From the NCBI GenBank assembly GCA_030849075.1, contig JASAOO010003266.1, positions 1 through 33,685 of the forward strand: a DNA stretch of 33,685 nt, read 5' to 3'. A program made the translations under genes and the position numbers. The notes beneath the pieces were generated by a model. The model was given only the letters and a program-made list of their open reading frames with translations, searched no databases and was not told the origin of the DNA. Shown here one piece after another: positions 1 through 9,010 of the stretch. Numbering within the stretch: position 1 is the first letter of the stretch; the number at the start of each line of letters is the position of its first letter. The stretch is from Zelonia costaricensis (lineage: Eukaryota > Euglenozoa > Kinetoplastea > Trypanosomatida > Trypanosomatidae).

Positions 1-274
1 GGCACTTGGGGGCAGCGAAGCGGAGCATGGTTGCGGTTGCGGTAGGGTGGAGTGCAGGGGGTGAGGGAGCGGGAGAGCTTGAGGTAGGGCGGGGAGAGAA
101 TGGCGAGGAGTGGGAGATAGTGAGGGCGCTGGGAGAAGGCTTAAGCTCTTGTGAATGGGACCAAGGACGAGGGGAAGCAAAGAACCGAAGGAGAAAGTGG
201 CGTTTTGGTGAGCAAAGAACGCAGGCATTGTGCGCCTCAAGAGCGGGCTCCGTTGCTTCTGCGCTCAGGTGAGC

Positions 275-294
275 GGGCTCTGAGGGAAGAGCCC
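275..294. repeat. Small perfect inverted repeat
   Basis: GGGCTCT at 275-281 and AGAGCCC at 288-294 form a perfect 7-bp stem with a 6-nt loop. The decamer GAGCGGGCTC containing the left part also occurs 30 bp earlier at 241-250. The function is unknown; it could fold in RNA from either strand. Confidence 0.5.
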
Positions 295-813
295 ACGCCG
301 CAGATACCTTGTTTTTATGGCAGGCGTCACAGAGTCGGAAGAAGTGTTTGCGGTCTCGTCTCGTGGTTTGCTTTGTGGGTGCGTTGGAATCGTGCGCTTT
401 GTGGCGGCGAATGGCGGTTGTCGTGGTCAGGCGCGTGGGTGGCGGTTGGCAGCGCCCCCCCGGGAATTGATAAGGCCGGCTCTTGCCTTTTCGCGTCAAG
501 AAGGTGGCGGGCCACCGGCCTGCTTGCGATTTGGTGGGACGCGTTTGGCGTGGGGGGGGGGTTGCGGGTGGGTGGCCGTGCGTGGCTTTGGGCCTTGTCG
601 CTTTGCGGGCGGCCCAGGTCCGGCCCGCTGCCTTTTGTCTGGGCGGGGGGGGGTTCCGGACCCCTTCCTTGTCCCCCGAGGCGCCCGCCGGGCCCCGCCT
701 TGGCGGCGGGCCACGCCGTGGTGGGGCCTCCGTTATGGCCCATGGGCCCCTGGGGGAGGTGGCGGAGGGGGGAGGGGGGGGGGGCGACCCCCGCCGTGTG
801 CCCGGCGGCGTTT

Positions 814-814
814 N
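814..814. other. Ambiguous base (N) in a G-rich stretch
   Basis: A single N lies just after a long G run and several GC-rich inverted segments, including the 12-bp palindrome GGCCCATGGGCC near 738-749. This suggests a read or assembly problem, and no gene structure should be inferred across it. Confidence 0.9.
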
Positions 815-1382
815 CTGTGGGGGGTTCAAAGGTGGTGGCGTGCTTTTTTGGGGTGCCTTCGCGAGTCGCATCCGTTACGGCTGGGTGTTGATTGTTTTTC
901 GTTTTCCTCTTTCGGTGTTGTGGTAGCTGAAGCGGCGTCACGCGCGGCGGTCAAACGACGGGGTGTGTCGGGTAAATAATGGCAAGGAAAGGGGGCCGCG
1001 TAAGTCTGCGCTGGCGGCGCGGGTGCGGAGGGGAAGGGGGAGGGCGGTGGAAAAACATCGAAGGCCCGAAGCAGGTGGGTATTGGGGGAGGGGGGGGGGA
1101 AGGCAGGGGTGGGGGAGAGAACGGGGAAGCGCGCACAAACACACGTAGGGGGACGCTTGTGAAAGCAGCAGAGCACCAACGTCACGGCGACGACGAAAGA
1201 ACAGAGTGAACCCCATCAACATCTGCCAAACAATAAATCAATAGAGGCTTCGACTGCTTGGGAGACAACGAAGGAAGGTGACCAACACGTAAAAAAAAAA
1301 AGCGAACACAGGCAGGAAGCAAGGGAAAAGAAAGGCGGAGAAGAAGCGAGCAAACAATCCACGGCTTCACCGCGTGTAGTCG

Positions 1383-4300
1383 TCACGCATCGAATGCGCT
1401 GCCCGCGACGCCGCCATCGTCGTGGTTGTCTTCAGAGGTGTGGTCTTGCGCGAGGGGCGACGGCATGTCAAATGTGTCGGCGCTGGCGGCCGTCTCTTCG
1501 CGCCGCTTCAGGGGTGACTGCGTCTCACTGCACTCGTCGTCGACCGAGACGAGCGACGCGGCGCTCTGCGCGTCCTCCTTGTCGCTGTCGTCACCGCCCG
1601 TGTTGTGATTCCCTGTCCTGTCTGCCTCCCCGTTGCGGGCGACGGTGCGGGGGCTCGGCGAGAGGGCGTGGCTGTCCGGCAGGATGGTGCGGCTGGCGGC
1701 GAAGTAGCCGCCGACGTAGTCGTTGGCCGTCTGCCGCGCCGAGCGGAACGCGTAGGCGCCGATGCTGCCCAGCGTGCGCAGGACGTCAGGGGTGTGCTGC
1801 GCCGCCGCCGTCAACGTCTGCGCGCTGTAGCCGGGCGCGGCCGCGACGTAGTCGGCCGACCGCTCCACCACGACGTGCGACATGAGTTCCACCTGCTTCT
1901 TGAAGGAGTCTGGTTTGTTGAGCGCGGTGGAGAGGCGGCACAGCTCCTCGCTTGTCATGACGTGGTAGTAGTAGAAGCCGTCGTCGAGGATGCACAGGTT
2001 CGCGCTCTTGATGTGCTGCAGCACGTTGTCGCGGCGGGCGCGCAGGCAGTTCTGGTAGCACGGCGCGCACACCCGGACCCACTTGTGCTGTCGCGACCAC
2101 GCCGCGCCGTGGTCAACCGCGTCAGCGCCGGTGTCGAACCCCGCATCGCGCGACGGCCCGTCCACCTGGTCGTCCAGCACCAGACCCGTCTCCTGCACTC
2201 CCGCGTCGGCCACCTGCGCAAAGGGCGAGTCGCCGGCGCTGCCGAACGTGCGGTGCGGGTAGGTGTGCTCGTCGCACAGCTTCTCCGGCAGCTCGCGCGG
2301 GTCGGCCGCGGTGAGGCGCGCCGTGTACTCGGACTTGATCATCACCCGCCGCGCTAGTGCCGCGGTGCCGGCGTCGGACATGGGCGACGGCGCCGCCACG
2401 TAGGACGTGTCCTGCTTCTTGCCCACGTATCGGCTGCACTCGGCGCAGCAGAGCCGGCCGCAGCGGCGGCAGTGGTGGCGGCGTGTCAGGCGCGAGAACA
2501 GCCGTCGGCACCGGTAGCACCCGCGGCGCTCCTCGTTGCCCTCCCACCGCTCGTGCTGCTGGGCGTGGCGACAGAGAATGCGATCGGCCTGCTGCAGCAG
2601 CGCACCGCGCCGGCTGTACAGCTCGGCCACCCGCGCGCTCAGCCGACGCAGCTCCTTCTTTTCCTCGTCCGTGAGGCCGGGGTGCAGGGACGCGGCGGTG
2701 GTGCCCGGCGTTGGCGCGATGGCAGAGGGCGGACTTGGGAACGAGGCCCACATATCCTGCGGCGGGGTGCTGTCCACCACTGCGGCGGCGGATGCCGCTG
2801 CTGGCGGCGGTGGGGCGGAGGTGGGGGAGCCGAGGGTGCCAGAGCCGGTGTCGAGCTGCGACATGGTCGACCCACACGCCGTCTGCGACACGGAGCCGTG
2901 CTTTAGCGGCGACGGAACCACTTGGTGCTGCTGCCGAAGCTGCTGTGGCGGCGAGGCGTGGTGCTGCAGGAGCTGCGGCATGCGGGCCATGGCGGACGTC
3001 GACGGGGGCAGCGACAGGAGACCACCGTTGTCGCTGCGCGCGTACGGGGCGGCGCCCATGGCCGGCACCATGTTCGGGGTTGACTGCACCGAGGACGGCA
3101 CGGAGTCGGGCCGAAAGCGCGCCGCGTACGAGCGCCGCCCGCCGGTAAGGCTGCCCATGAAGAGGGAGCCGCGCCCGTCGTCGTCCAGCTCGTCCTCCTC
3201 GAAGAACTGCAGCGACGGGGGCGGCTGGCACGGCTGCAGGGACGGCGTGCTGCGCGCCGTCGTGGAGCGGGACGAGCGCAGCGTCGCCGCGTCGCACCAC
3301 TCCCCTTCGTCCACAAACTGCTGCGGGTGCGGAGGATGCTGCTGTTGCCCTGTCCCCATGTTGGTCGTGGTCGCGGTGCGAGAGTGGCTGTAGCGGTTGT
3401 GGCCCGAGTTCTGGCGTGCGCTCGTGAGGCGACTGCTCAGGTTGTCGCGCGGCGTGGACACGACCCCAAACGGGGGCTGGAGGGGGCTGTTCTGTCGCGG
3501 CGAGCCCATTCTCTCCACGCCGCCACTGCCGTTGCTGCCCATCGTGTCCGTGTGCCGATGCATCGTCGCGGCCGCCGTTGCAGCGGGATGCTGCTGCTGC
3601 GGCTGCTGTTGCGGCGGTGGTGGCACGAGCGGTGCCGTGTACAAGCGGGAGAGGTGCAGCGGCGACTTGGGCACGTTCACCTCGCAGAGGTCGTCGCCGC
3701 TGCGTTTGGCGCGGCCGCGGAGCTCGAGCAGCCGCTCCACCTTGCGGTGCAGGAGCTGGACAAGGTGCATGAGACGGACGTGCAGGCGCTGCATCTCAGG
3801 CAGCACTCCCGTCATCACGCGTGTGTCGGGGTCCAGCTCCACGTAGAAGAGCTCCGCCGCCGTGTCGGCCGCCGCGGCACCGGCCACGGCTACGGCGAGC
3901 TCCGCCTCGCCGTCCCCTACCTCCTCGTCGCCCCGCACCGCCACCGCGCCGCCGCGACGCAGCAAGGCCGTCGGACTCCCCGCCGCCTGCGTCGCCGCCG
4001 CCCCGGCTGCTGACCCAGACATGTCGTCGCCTCCGTCGGCGGCCATCGTGAGCAGCGCGGCGGCAGGCGGCGAGGCGTCGGACTCGCTAGGCGACGACAC
4101 GGACGAGTGCGACGGCGCCGGCGACGCGCTCGTGACACCGTTGACGTTGCCGCCGCCGCCGCCGCTGCCGCTGCCGCTGTGCTGCATGTCCTCGTCCACG
4201 TCCCCGCCGCCGAGCAGGGACGAGCCGGTGCGGCGCAGGAGGTGCTTGGGGGAGGGCGTGGAGATGGCGTGCGGCGAACGTGCGCGGTGGTCGCCCGACA

Positions 4301-4442
4301 CGTGCGCGTCCGCTGCCGCGGCGGTGACGACCGGCTCGTCGCTGTCGCTACGCTGGTGGGCCGAGTCGGCGGGGCCCTCCTGTGAGAGCAGCTTCGTCGC
4401 CTGCATCCAGCGACGCTTATTCTTGTTCTGGTGCGACGGCAT
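1383..4442 (-). CDS. FYVE zinc-finger protein, 1019 aa
   Basis: Zinc-binding pairs are visible: C642/C645, C658/C661 inside the hallmark basic motif RRHHCRRCG (654-662), C666/C669, and C792/C795 inside the motif RVCAPC. W633 stands where the WxxD motif of FYVE domains starts, although the D is replaced. FYVE domains bind phosphatidylinositol 3-phosphate on endosomal membranes through the RHHC basic patch, so an endosome or trafficking role is inferred. About 122 residues separate the third and fourth cysteine pairs, far more than usual. The N-terminal 590 residues are mostly Ser/Gly/Pro/Gln-rich and look disordered, with predicted helices at about 213-246 and 590-632. The tail is acidic and Ser-rich. 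The ATG at 4442 is the first after a polypyrimidine-AG acceptor at 4531. The nearest upstream gene, the FKBP, is 3.1 kb away. The domain call is firm, the cellular job is not. Confidence 0.88.
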   Translation of the reverse strand: MPSHQNKNKRRWMQATKLLSQEGPADSAHQRSDSDEPVVTAAAADAHVSGDHRARSPHAISTPSPKHLLRRTGSSLLGGGDVDEDMQHSGSGSGGGGGNVNGVTSASPAPSHSSVSSPSESDASPPAAALLTMAADGGDDMSGSAAGAAATQAAGSPTALLRRGGAVAVRGDEEVGDGEAELAVAVAGAAAADTAAELFYVELDPDTRVMTGVLPEMQRLHVRLMHLVQLLHRKVERLLELRGRAKRSGDDLCEVNVPKSPLHLSRLYTAPLVPPPPQQQPQQQHPAATAAATMHRHTDTMGSNGSGGVERMGSPRQNSPLQPPFGVVSTPRDNLSSRLTSARQNSGHNRYSHSRTATTTNMGTGQQQHPPHPQQFVDEGEWCDAATLRSSRSTTARSTPSLQPCQPPPSLQFFEEDELDDDGRGSLFMGSLTGGRRSYAARFRPDSVPSSVQSTPNMVPAMGAAPYARSDNGGLLSLPPSTSAMARMPQLLQHHASPPQQLRQQHQVVPSPLKHGSVSQTACGSTMSQLDTGSGTLGSPTSAPPPPAAASAAAVVDSTPPQDMWASFPSPPSAIAPTPGTTAASLHPGLTDEEKKELRRLSARVAELYSRRGALLQQADRILCRHAQQHERWEGNEERRGCYRCRRLFSRLTRRHHCRRCGRLCCAECSRYVGKKQDTSYVAAPSPMSDAGTAALARRVMIKSEYTARLTAADPRELPEKLCDEHTYPHRTFGSAGDSPFAQVADAGVQETGLVLDDQVDGPSRDAGFDTGADAVDHGAAWSRQHKWVRVCAPCYQNCLRARRDNVLQHIKSANLCILDDGFYYYHVMTSEELCRLSTALNKPDSFKKQVELMSHVVVERSADYVAAAPGYSAQTLTAAAQHTPDVLRTLGSIGAYAFRSARQTANDYVGGYFAASRTILPDSHALSPSPRTVARNGEADRTGNHNTGGDDSDKEDAQSAASLVSVDDECSETQSPLKRREETAASADTFDMPSPLAQDHTSEDNHDDGGVAGSAFDA

Positions 4443-4530
4443 TGCCTCTCTCTACCTCAACGTTTCAGTGTGTTTGCGAGTGCCGTGCGCGCTTGTCCGG
4501 GGCCCGTAGAGGAGCAATACAGGAGTAAGG

Positions 4531-4560
4531 CTAAGGGTAGGGAAGGGGGAAGAAAGAAGT
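4531..4560 (-). promoter_or_regulatory. Predicted spliced-leader trans-splice acceptor for the FYVE gene
   Basis: On the minus strand an almost pure C/T tract is followed by the first AG, at 4532-4531, about 90 nt before the ATG at 4442. This arrangement is the usual trypanosomatid trans-splicing signal. Predicted from pattern only. Confidence 0.45.
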
Positions 4561-5905
4561 CGGCAAGCAGCAGCAGCAGCAGCCACAACACGATACGCCA
4601 GATGATAAAACCGGGAAAGGAGAGAGATGCGCTAATCCACTGGAACACGAACGGACTGGAAGGAGAAACAACGGTGACAACGCAGAGATCAACAACAACA
4701 ACAAAATTCGTACTCACGCAAGTAGGAAGAAAAACGCGTTTTCTGTTCCTTTTCTTCGCTCTCTCTCGAGAGCGTAGAGACCTGCGTGCGTGCCTGCGCT
4801 TGATGCTTCCTGCCGGCAGTGTGCGTGCTGGAGAAGGAGAGAGGAGGCAGAGAGCCGCCAGGCGTCAAACTTCAAGGCAGGCAAGAAAGAGAGCAAAGGC
4901 AACTCCTTTTTTTTGGAAGGGGGGGGGGTGTCCCTCCGTTCACACTGCGGCAAAGTCGCGATATCAACCACAAGAGCAGCGGCAGCAGCAGCAGACAACA
5001 GTCAGCAGACAGCAGGGTTAGCAGAAGACAGAGGGACGCGTGCAGGGGAAGAAAAGGCGCCACTGCGCAAGCACAGGAGGAGAAGGGAAAGCACACAAGC
5101 AGTTTTCCGGCGGGGTCGAGGAGGCGGCGATGACACAAGGGAAGTGCGGGGAGGGAAAAGGGAGACAAGGCCAGGTGGGTCTAAGATAAGTGAAACGGCA
5201 AGCAGACACCTTCGTTCTTGTCTTCGGTCTGGAGGCAGCCCCAGGCGACACGGCGAGTGAGTGCGCAGCGCAGCTGAGGCCGGAGCGAAAAGGGGGAAAC
5301 GCTGGGATCGGCGGGACTGAAGGGCTGGGCAAAGGAGGGTGGGGGAAGGGTTGGCAGGCCAACGTGGCACGGGATGAGGTTCGTCACCGCGGTGGTGGTG
5401 CGGTGCGGCGCTACCCAGCTTCCTCCCTGCGCTACTGTTCTCCCCCGGTTGGAGCTATGTCCGCTCTTGTAGACACGGCCGCGCACGATCGTCTCCACGC
5501 CCGAACGCTCTATCTGTGTCCCCCTCGCGGTGCAAGTGGTCAGTCGACAAGTGATATGGAGGGGGGGGAGAGTGGAGAGCACGGAGGGAAGCAAGACACT
5601 CCGCCGGTCGTCGTGGTCTGCGCCGTGTCCCTGTGTCGTGTATGAACGGCAGGGAGGGCGGCGCGGACGGAGGAGGGGGAGGAGGAGGAGGACAAAGACG
5701 GGGAAAAAAAAAAGAGAGTAAGGTACCTGCGAGTCGAAGGCGCGAGCGCCCACACACGCACGGGGAGGAAACAGAGATGAGGCAGCAGCGTAAAGGCGCA
5801 GCCGACGCTGTCCGAGCGTGCACCCCCTTCTTTTCTTCCCAGGTGCAGGGTAGGGAGACGGGGGGGGGGAGGGAGGTACAAAAGGAAGGGGCGGGGGGGC
5901 CAATG

Positions 5906-5906
5906 N
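5906..5906. other. Ambiguous base (N) in a G-rich short repeat
   Basis: The N is inside a near-duplicated motif, CCAATGN followed by GGGGCCCAATGGGG, next to G runs. This is probably a sequencing or assembly uncertainty. Confidence 0.9.
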
Positions 5907-6385
5907 GGGGCCCAATGGGGAGGTGATCGCGGCGCGGCTCGTGGGAAACGTGGCGCAGCGGAAAGCCGTTCAATGCGGCAGCGAGAAAACAAATCGAGCC
6001 GAGCGGAGAAGCGACAGCGACAGAGGAAGAGAGTCGACAGATGGCAGCAGATCCCCCTGGAGGGTGCGGGGGCGGGAAGGGGGTGGGGTAGGGTGTGCGA
6101 AAAGAAAACACAACTGCGGCAGCAGGGCACACACAATGATACGTACCTTGAGGAGGAAGAAAAAGCGAAGGAGTGCGGGGTGGGGGGGGGAGGAAGATGT
6201 GTGGAGCAGGTCGCTCGTGTGGTGCGTGGACTGAGCGTGGGCGATGAGCGAGTAGCTTGAAGCGAAGGTTCGCGGGTTGCACGCTGTGGCGGAGTTCAAG
6301 GAAGACAGAGGAAAGGTACAGGAGTAAGGGCGCGAGGGTGGTTGAAGCGGCAGCACAGCGCAGGGGGTGGGGGGAGAGAGAGGAC

Positions 6386-6896
6386 ACGATGGGCTAATCG
6401 AGGGTCACACCCACGACCCCCTGTCTTCGTCCCCAGAGCTCCTCTGGGAGCTGACTGGCGGACGGAGGCGGGCTATGGCCCGGTGACGCGTGAGTCGATG
6501 AAGCGGCACGAGACGGCCCTCACCGACGGGGGTGGCGGTGTCTGTCTGCGCTCAACAAAGTCTCCAGCGGGGCTGTGGCGGTCGCGCGAGGAAGAGGCAG
6601 TGAGGGTGTGTGCGTGCGCAGGGGCCGGAACTACGCCACACACGCGCACGACATGTCAATCAGCACCCTCCCCAGTGCCTCTTCGCTTCTCTTGTTTTTG
6701 TTCTTCTACGGCACTGCAGGCAGGCGTTTTTGTGTTTCTCCAAGAGTGCGTTGGACGCGGTGGCAAACGACACCAACACGTGGTCGGTGGTTGACGCGGT
6801 TCTTCTGTCTCCTACCAGCTCGCACGCTGCGCAGACGACCGCCGAGTTGTGCGACGGGAAAGAGAGACAGGTAAGGGCACGAGGACGATGGGCTAA
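6386..6896 (+). mobile_element. Short retroposon-like element (SIDER-type candidate) with 12-bp target duplications
   Basis: A perfect 12-bp direct repeat, ACGATGGGCTAA, is present at 6386-6397 and 6885-6896. It encloses 487 bp whose composition (mixed GC-rich, no purine bias) differs from the spacer around it. Near the left end is a perfect 6-bp stem, AGCTCC/GGAGCT, at 6437-6442 and 6447-6452. The right end, about 6855-6884, is A/G-rich, as expected for a degenerate A-rich tail, so the plus strand is taken as the element's sense. Leishmania SIDER retroposons are about 0.5-0.6 kb, non-coding, often sit in 3'UTRs and are made by ingi/L1Tc-like machinery that leaves about 12-bp duplications. 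The family assignment is inference from size, duplications and a vague sequence resemblance. It lies in the 3' flank of the FKBP gene, antisense to that transcript. Confidence 0.5.
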
Positions 6897-7194
6897 CTCA
6901 GCGGGGCACGACGGGGCTGGAAGGGTCCAGAGGAGGGGTTGGAGGAGGAGGAGGAAGGGGGGGGGTGGTGGTGGAGGAGGTGGCGCCTGTGCTGTGTTCC
7001 CCTTGCGCTCTACACAGAAGGGCACAAGGCGAGCAGCGACGGCGCCGATAGAGCGTGCTTCTCTCCTTGTGGCTACTCCATCAGGCGTGCACGCACGCGT
7101 CGAGCTCTTCTCCCCCCCCTCGCGTGTATCTGAAGGAGGCGGGAAGCGAGGATGCACGGGAAAGGGGAGGGGAAGAGCGCCACTCGTTCAACTT

Positions 7195-7219
7195 CACACA
7201 CGCACACACGCACACACAC
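7195..7219 (+). repeat. Imperfect CA-repeat, FKBP 3' flank
   Basis: Alternating CA/CG dinucleotides on the plus strand, about 300 nt after the FKBP stop; they read as (GU)n-type sequence in the transcript. Confidence 0.8.
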
Positions 7220-7519
7220 GGCTCAGACGGAGAGCAAACAACCGAGTACGCGCGCGCCGCCAAACCGATCGCGCACCCGCAGCGCAAGTACGCCATTACG
7301 ACACCACAACAAAACAACAGGCAAGATAGTTTGGTTCAGTTCTGTGCATCCCCTGCGAGGACGGAGATCTACGGCGTGGACACCAACAACGGCGACGCTG
7401 CGCAGGCGCACATCACCACCGTCAACCCCACACAGAAGCACATTAATGCGCACGTGTACGCTGGGCGTACCCATTCAAGGCAAAGGGGGAGCACAGGGCA
7501 GGGACGAGCGGCTGCAGAT

Positions 7520-8122
7520 TCAGAGGTCCGTGTAGTCGACGAACTTCGTCTTGGCCGGCATCGGCGTCTTCATGTACGGCGCGAGGTAGGCGTCGATCTC
7601 CTCGCTCGTCTTGCCGCTGGCGTTGGGGCACTTGTAGACCTCCATCTCCACCCGCAGGTTCGCCATGCTGGCCACGCGCTTCTCCTTGCGCCCCTCCATG
7701 CCGTACGCGAGCTGGTACGGCACGTAGAGGAACCAGCGGTCACCCTCGCGCATGTGCTGCAGCGCTTCGCCCATGCCGGCGATCAGCTGCGACGGCGCGC
7801 GGCGCACCGGGTACGGGTAGTCGCGCGTGCTTTCGATGACGCCGGGGTGGCGGTGGTGGATGGTGTAGTGCAGCTCGCACTTGTCGTTCGCGGCAGGCGC
7901 GCGGTCGCCGAAGCCGCGTTGCTCCACTGTGAAGAGGAGCCCAGACGGCAGCGCCGACACGTTGGGCTGCTGCGCCATGCGCTCCATGTACATCTTCGTC
8001 GACTGCGTGCGCACGCGGTTCACCTCGTCAGACCAGTAGCTGGCCTCGACGCGCACCACGAGCAGCAGCAGCAACGCTGCGATTACAGTCAACCCGCCAC
8101 GCACAGCGGAGGAGCGCGCCAT
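7520..8122 (-). CDS. FKBP/MIP-like peptidyl-prolyl isomerase, secretory, 200 aa
   Basis: Residues 1-27 form a signal peptide: Arg early, then a Leu/Val-rich core, ending near VEA. A helical stretch (28-50) follows, then the phrase ALPSGLLFTV (57-66), which typically precedes the FKBP fold in Mip/FkpA-type proteins. The FKBP domain runs about 60-163, with Y86, I114, the GEALQHMREGDRW-type helix region (118-130) and LAYG (138-141). Positions equivalent to F36, D37 and W59 of human FKBP12 are I96, E97 and M117, so activity and FK506 binding may be altered. A 35-residue tail follows, without an ER-retention signal. The ATG at 8122 is preferred over the in-frame ATG at 8317 because it begins the signal peptide and is the first ATG after the predicted acceptor at 8211. 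Secreted MIP-like proteins are known in Trypanosoma cruzi; export here is inferred. Confidence 0.85.
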   Translation of the reverse strand: MARSSAVRGGLTVIAALLLLLVVRVEASYWSDEVNRVRTQSTKMYMERMAQQPNVSALPSGLLFTVEQRGFGDRAPAANDKCELHYTIHHRHPGVIESTRDYPYPVRRAPSQLIAGMGEALQHMREGDRWFLYVPYQLAYGMEGRKEKRVASMANLRVEMEVYKCPNASGKTSEEIDAYLAPYMKTPMPAKTKFVDYTDL

Positions 8123-8210
8123 GAAAGAGGTTTTACGATGGAGGAGTGCGAGAAGAAGGGGGCGAGGGCGGAGGGCGGCGAGGGGAGGTACTCTGGCAAC
8201 GGCAGACGTG

Positions 8211-8250
8211 CTGATGAGGGAGGGGTGGGTGCAGAGAAGGGGAGTAGACG
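8211..8250 (-). promoter_or_regulatory. Predicted trans-splice acceptor for the FKBP gene
   Basis: A C/T-rich tract on the minus strand is followed by AG at 8212-8211. The next ATG is the one at 8122 that starts the signal peptide, which supports the shorter start. Confidence 0.4.
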
Positions 8251-8595
8251 GGTGATGATGTCGCAGCTGGAAGTCGAAGAGAGGGACAGAGAGAGTGAAA
8301 AGACGCGGCAGTGGCATAGCGCGGCTTCATACAAAGGACATTGCAGGGTTCTCTGCTCTCCTATCTCCGAGCTCCTTCGTCTTCTCCTCCGTGTGCACGC
8401 CGGCGCGGCATTCCTCTCTGCTCGTCTCCACCACGACCAATCGCGCTGGTGACGGCCCCGTTTCCGTTCCGCTGCTTTCTCGAGTTTGCGGCTCGCGCCA
8501 TCCGCAACGCCGTCCTTACAGCACCAGCGATCACAAGGAGCTAGGGGTGTGTGTGGGGAGGCGACGATGGCATCTAGTGTACATCCAAACTCAAG

Positions 8596-8615
8596 ACACA
8601 CACACACACACACAC
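8596..8615 (+). repeat. (CA)n microsatellite after the LC8 stop
   Basis: Twenty bases of uninterrupted AC dinucleotide, 57-76 nt beyond the LC8 stop codon, so (GU)n in the 3'UTR. Confidence 0.9.
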
Positions 8616-8671
8616 GGCGACAAACAGATCGCTGTGGAGCTCATCTTCTCCAAAAAAGGACCTCTTCTGGC

Positions 8672-9010
8672 TCACGCTGCTGTGGACACGACATTGCCTT
8701 CCGCGTCGATAGGCACCGACTTCACCTCCAGTGTCTTGTCCATGCGCCACATGCTAAAGTAGATGCCGTTGATCTCGAAGTAGATGAAGAACGCACTGTC
8801 GTGGCCCACGCAGGAGCCGTAGGAGTGCCCGACGATGCAGTGCCACTGACCGCCGTACTTGCTGTCCATCTCTTTCTTGATGAACTGCGCCAGCTCCGTC
8901 TGCTCCTGCAGCTGGAGGGTGAAGAGGGCGTACGCGGCGCAGTCGGCGCAGTCCTGCTGCATGTCCACCGACATGGCGGACTCCTTCACAAGCACCTTCG
9001 TGCCCGACAT
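8672..9010 (-). CDS. Dynein light chain LC8-type protein, 112 aa
   Basis: The core matches the LC8 (DYNLL) family: MQQDCADCAAYAL (17-29), IKKEMDSKYGGQWHCIVG (44-61) and FFIYFEI (74-80). LC8 is a small dimeric hub of cytoplasmic and axonemal dynein and other complexes, binding short partner peptides in a groove. Here residues equivalent to Y65 and T67 of that groove are C67 and G69, while the adjacent His (H70) is kept. The protein is longer than the usual 89 residues because of a C-terminal extension of about 23 residues ending VVSTAA. The start is the ATG at 9010. The frame is open further upstream to 9235, but that part is Pro/His-rich translation of a C run and is taken as 5'UTR. Family membership is clear; whether it is dynein-bound or a divergent paralogue is not. 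Confidence 0.9.
   Translation of the reverse strand: MSGTKVLVKESAMSVDMQQDCADCAAYALFTLQLQEQTELAQFIKKEMDSKYGGQWHCIVGHSYGSCVGHDSAFFIYFEINGIYFSMWRMDKTLEVKSVPIDAEGNVVSTAA

Larger units (their letters stand above)
1..1382. other. Downstream flank of the FYVE gene, no gene supported
   Basis: No credible gene is seen; the overlapping open frames are low-complexity and exist on both strands. From about 230 to 960 the sequence is not simply purine-rich like the other spacers but very G+C rich with long G runs (near 549-560, 771-784 and 1087-1099), so it may contain an old dispersed element. From about 980 to 1380 it returns to the usual purine-rich plus strand, which is pyrimidine-rich in the sense of transcription. 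It should include the 3'UTR of the FYVE-protein mRNA and part of the next intergenic region. Confidence 0.6.
4443..7519. other. 3.1-kb spacer between FKBP and FYVE genes
   Basis: No convincing gene. The plus strand is strongly purine-rich over most of it, so the transcript sense is pyrimidine-rich and long meaningless Pro/Ser/Leu-rich frames arise. It should hold the FKBP 3'UTR (from 7519 downward), its polyadenylation region and the FYVE 5'UTR. Within it are a TSD-bounded retroposon-like segment (6386-6896), a CA-rich run (7195-7219), a splice acceptor (4531-4560) and an ambiguous base at 5906. Confidence 0.6.
8123..8671. other. Spacer between LC8 and FKBP genes
   Basis: No gene is seen. 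The part 8123-8300 is C/T-rich on the minus strand and carries the FKBP acceptor. The part about 8340-8510 is reversed, C/T-rich on the plus strand. A CA repeat at 8596-8615 lies just after the LC8 stop. Confidence 0.6.

Noticed and set aside
151..979. Overlapping 150-250-aa frames at the left edge
   Set aside because: All three plus frames and the minus strand are open over the same GC-rich stretch and cross an N, so none is distinguished as coding.
5455..6387. 310-aa minus-strand frame in the FKBP-FYVE spacer
   Set aside because: Pro/Ser/Leu-rich translation of pyrimidine-rich DNA, spans an ambiguous base and overlaps several equally long frames.
7055..8452. 465-aa plus-strand frame opposite the FKBP gene
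   Set aside because: It runs through a CA repeat and the antisense of a clear FKBP and has no domain of its own.
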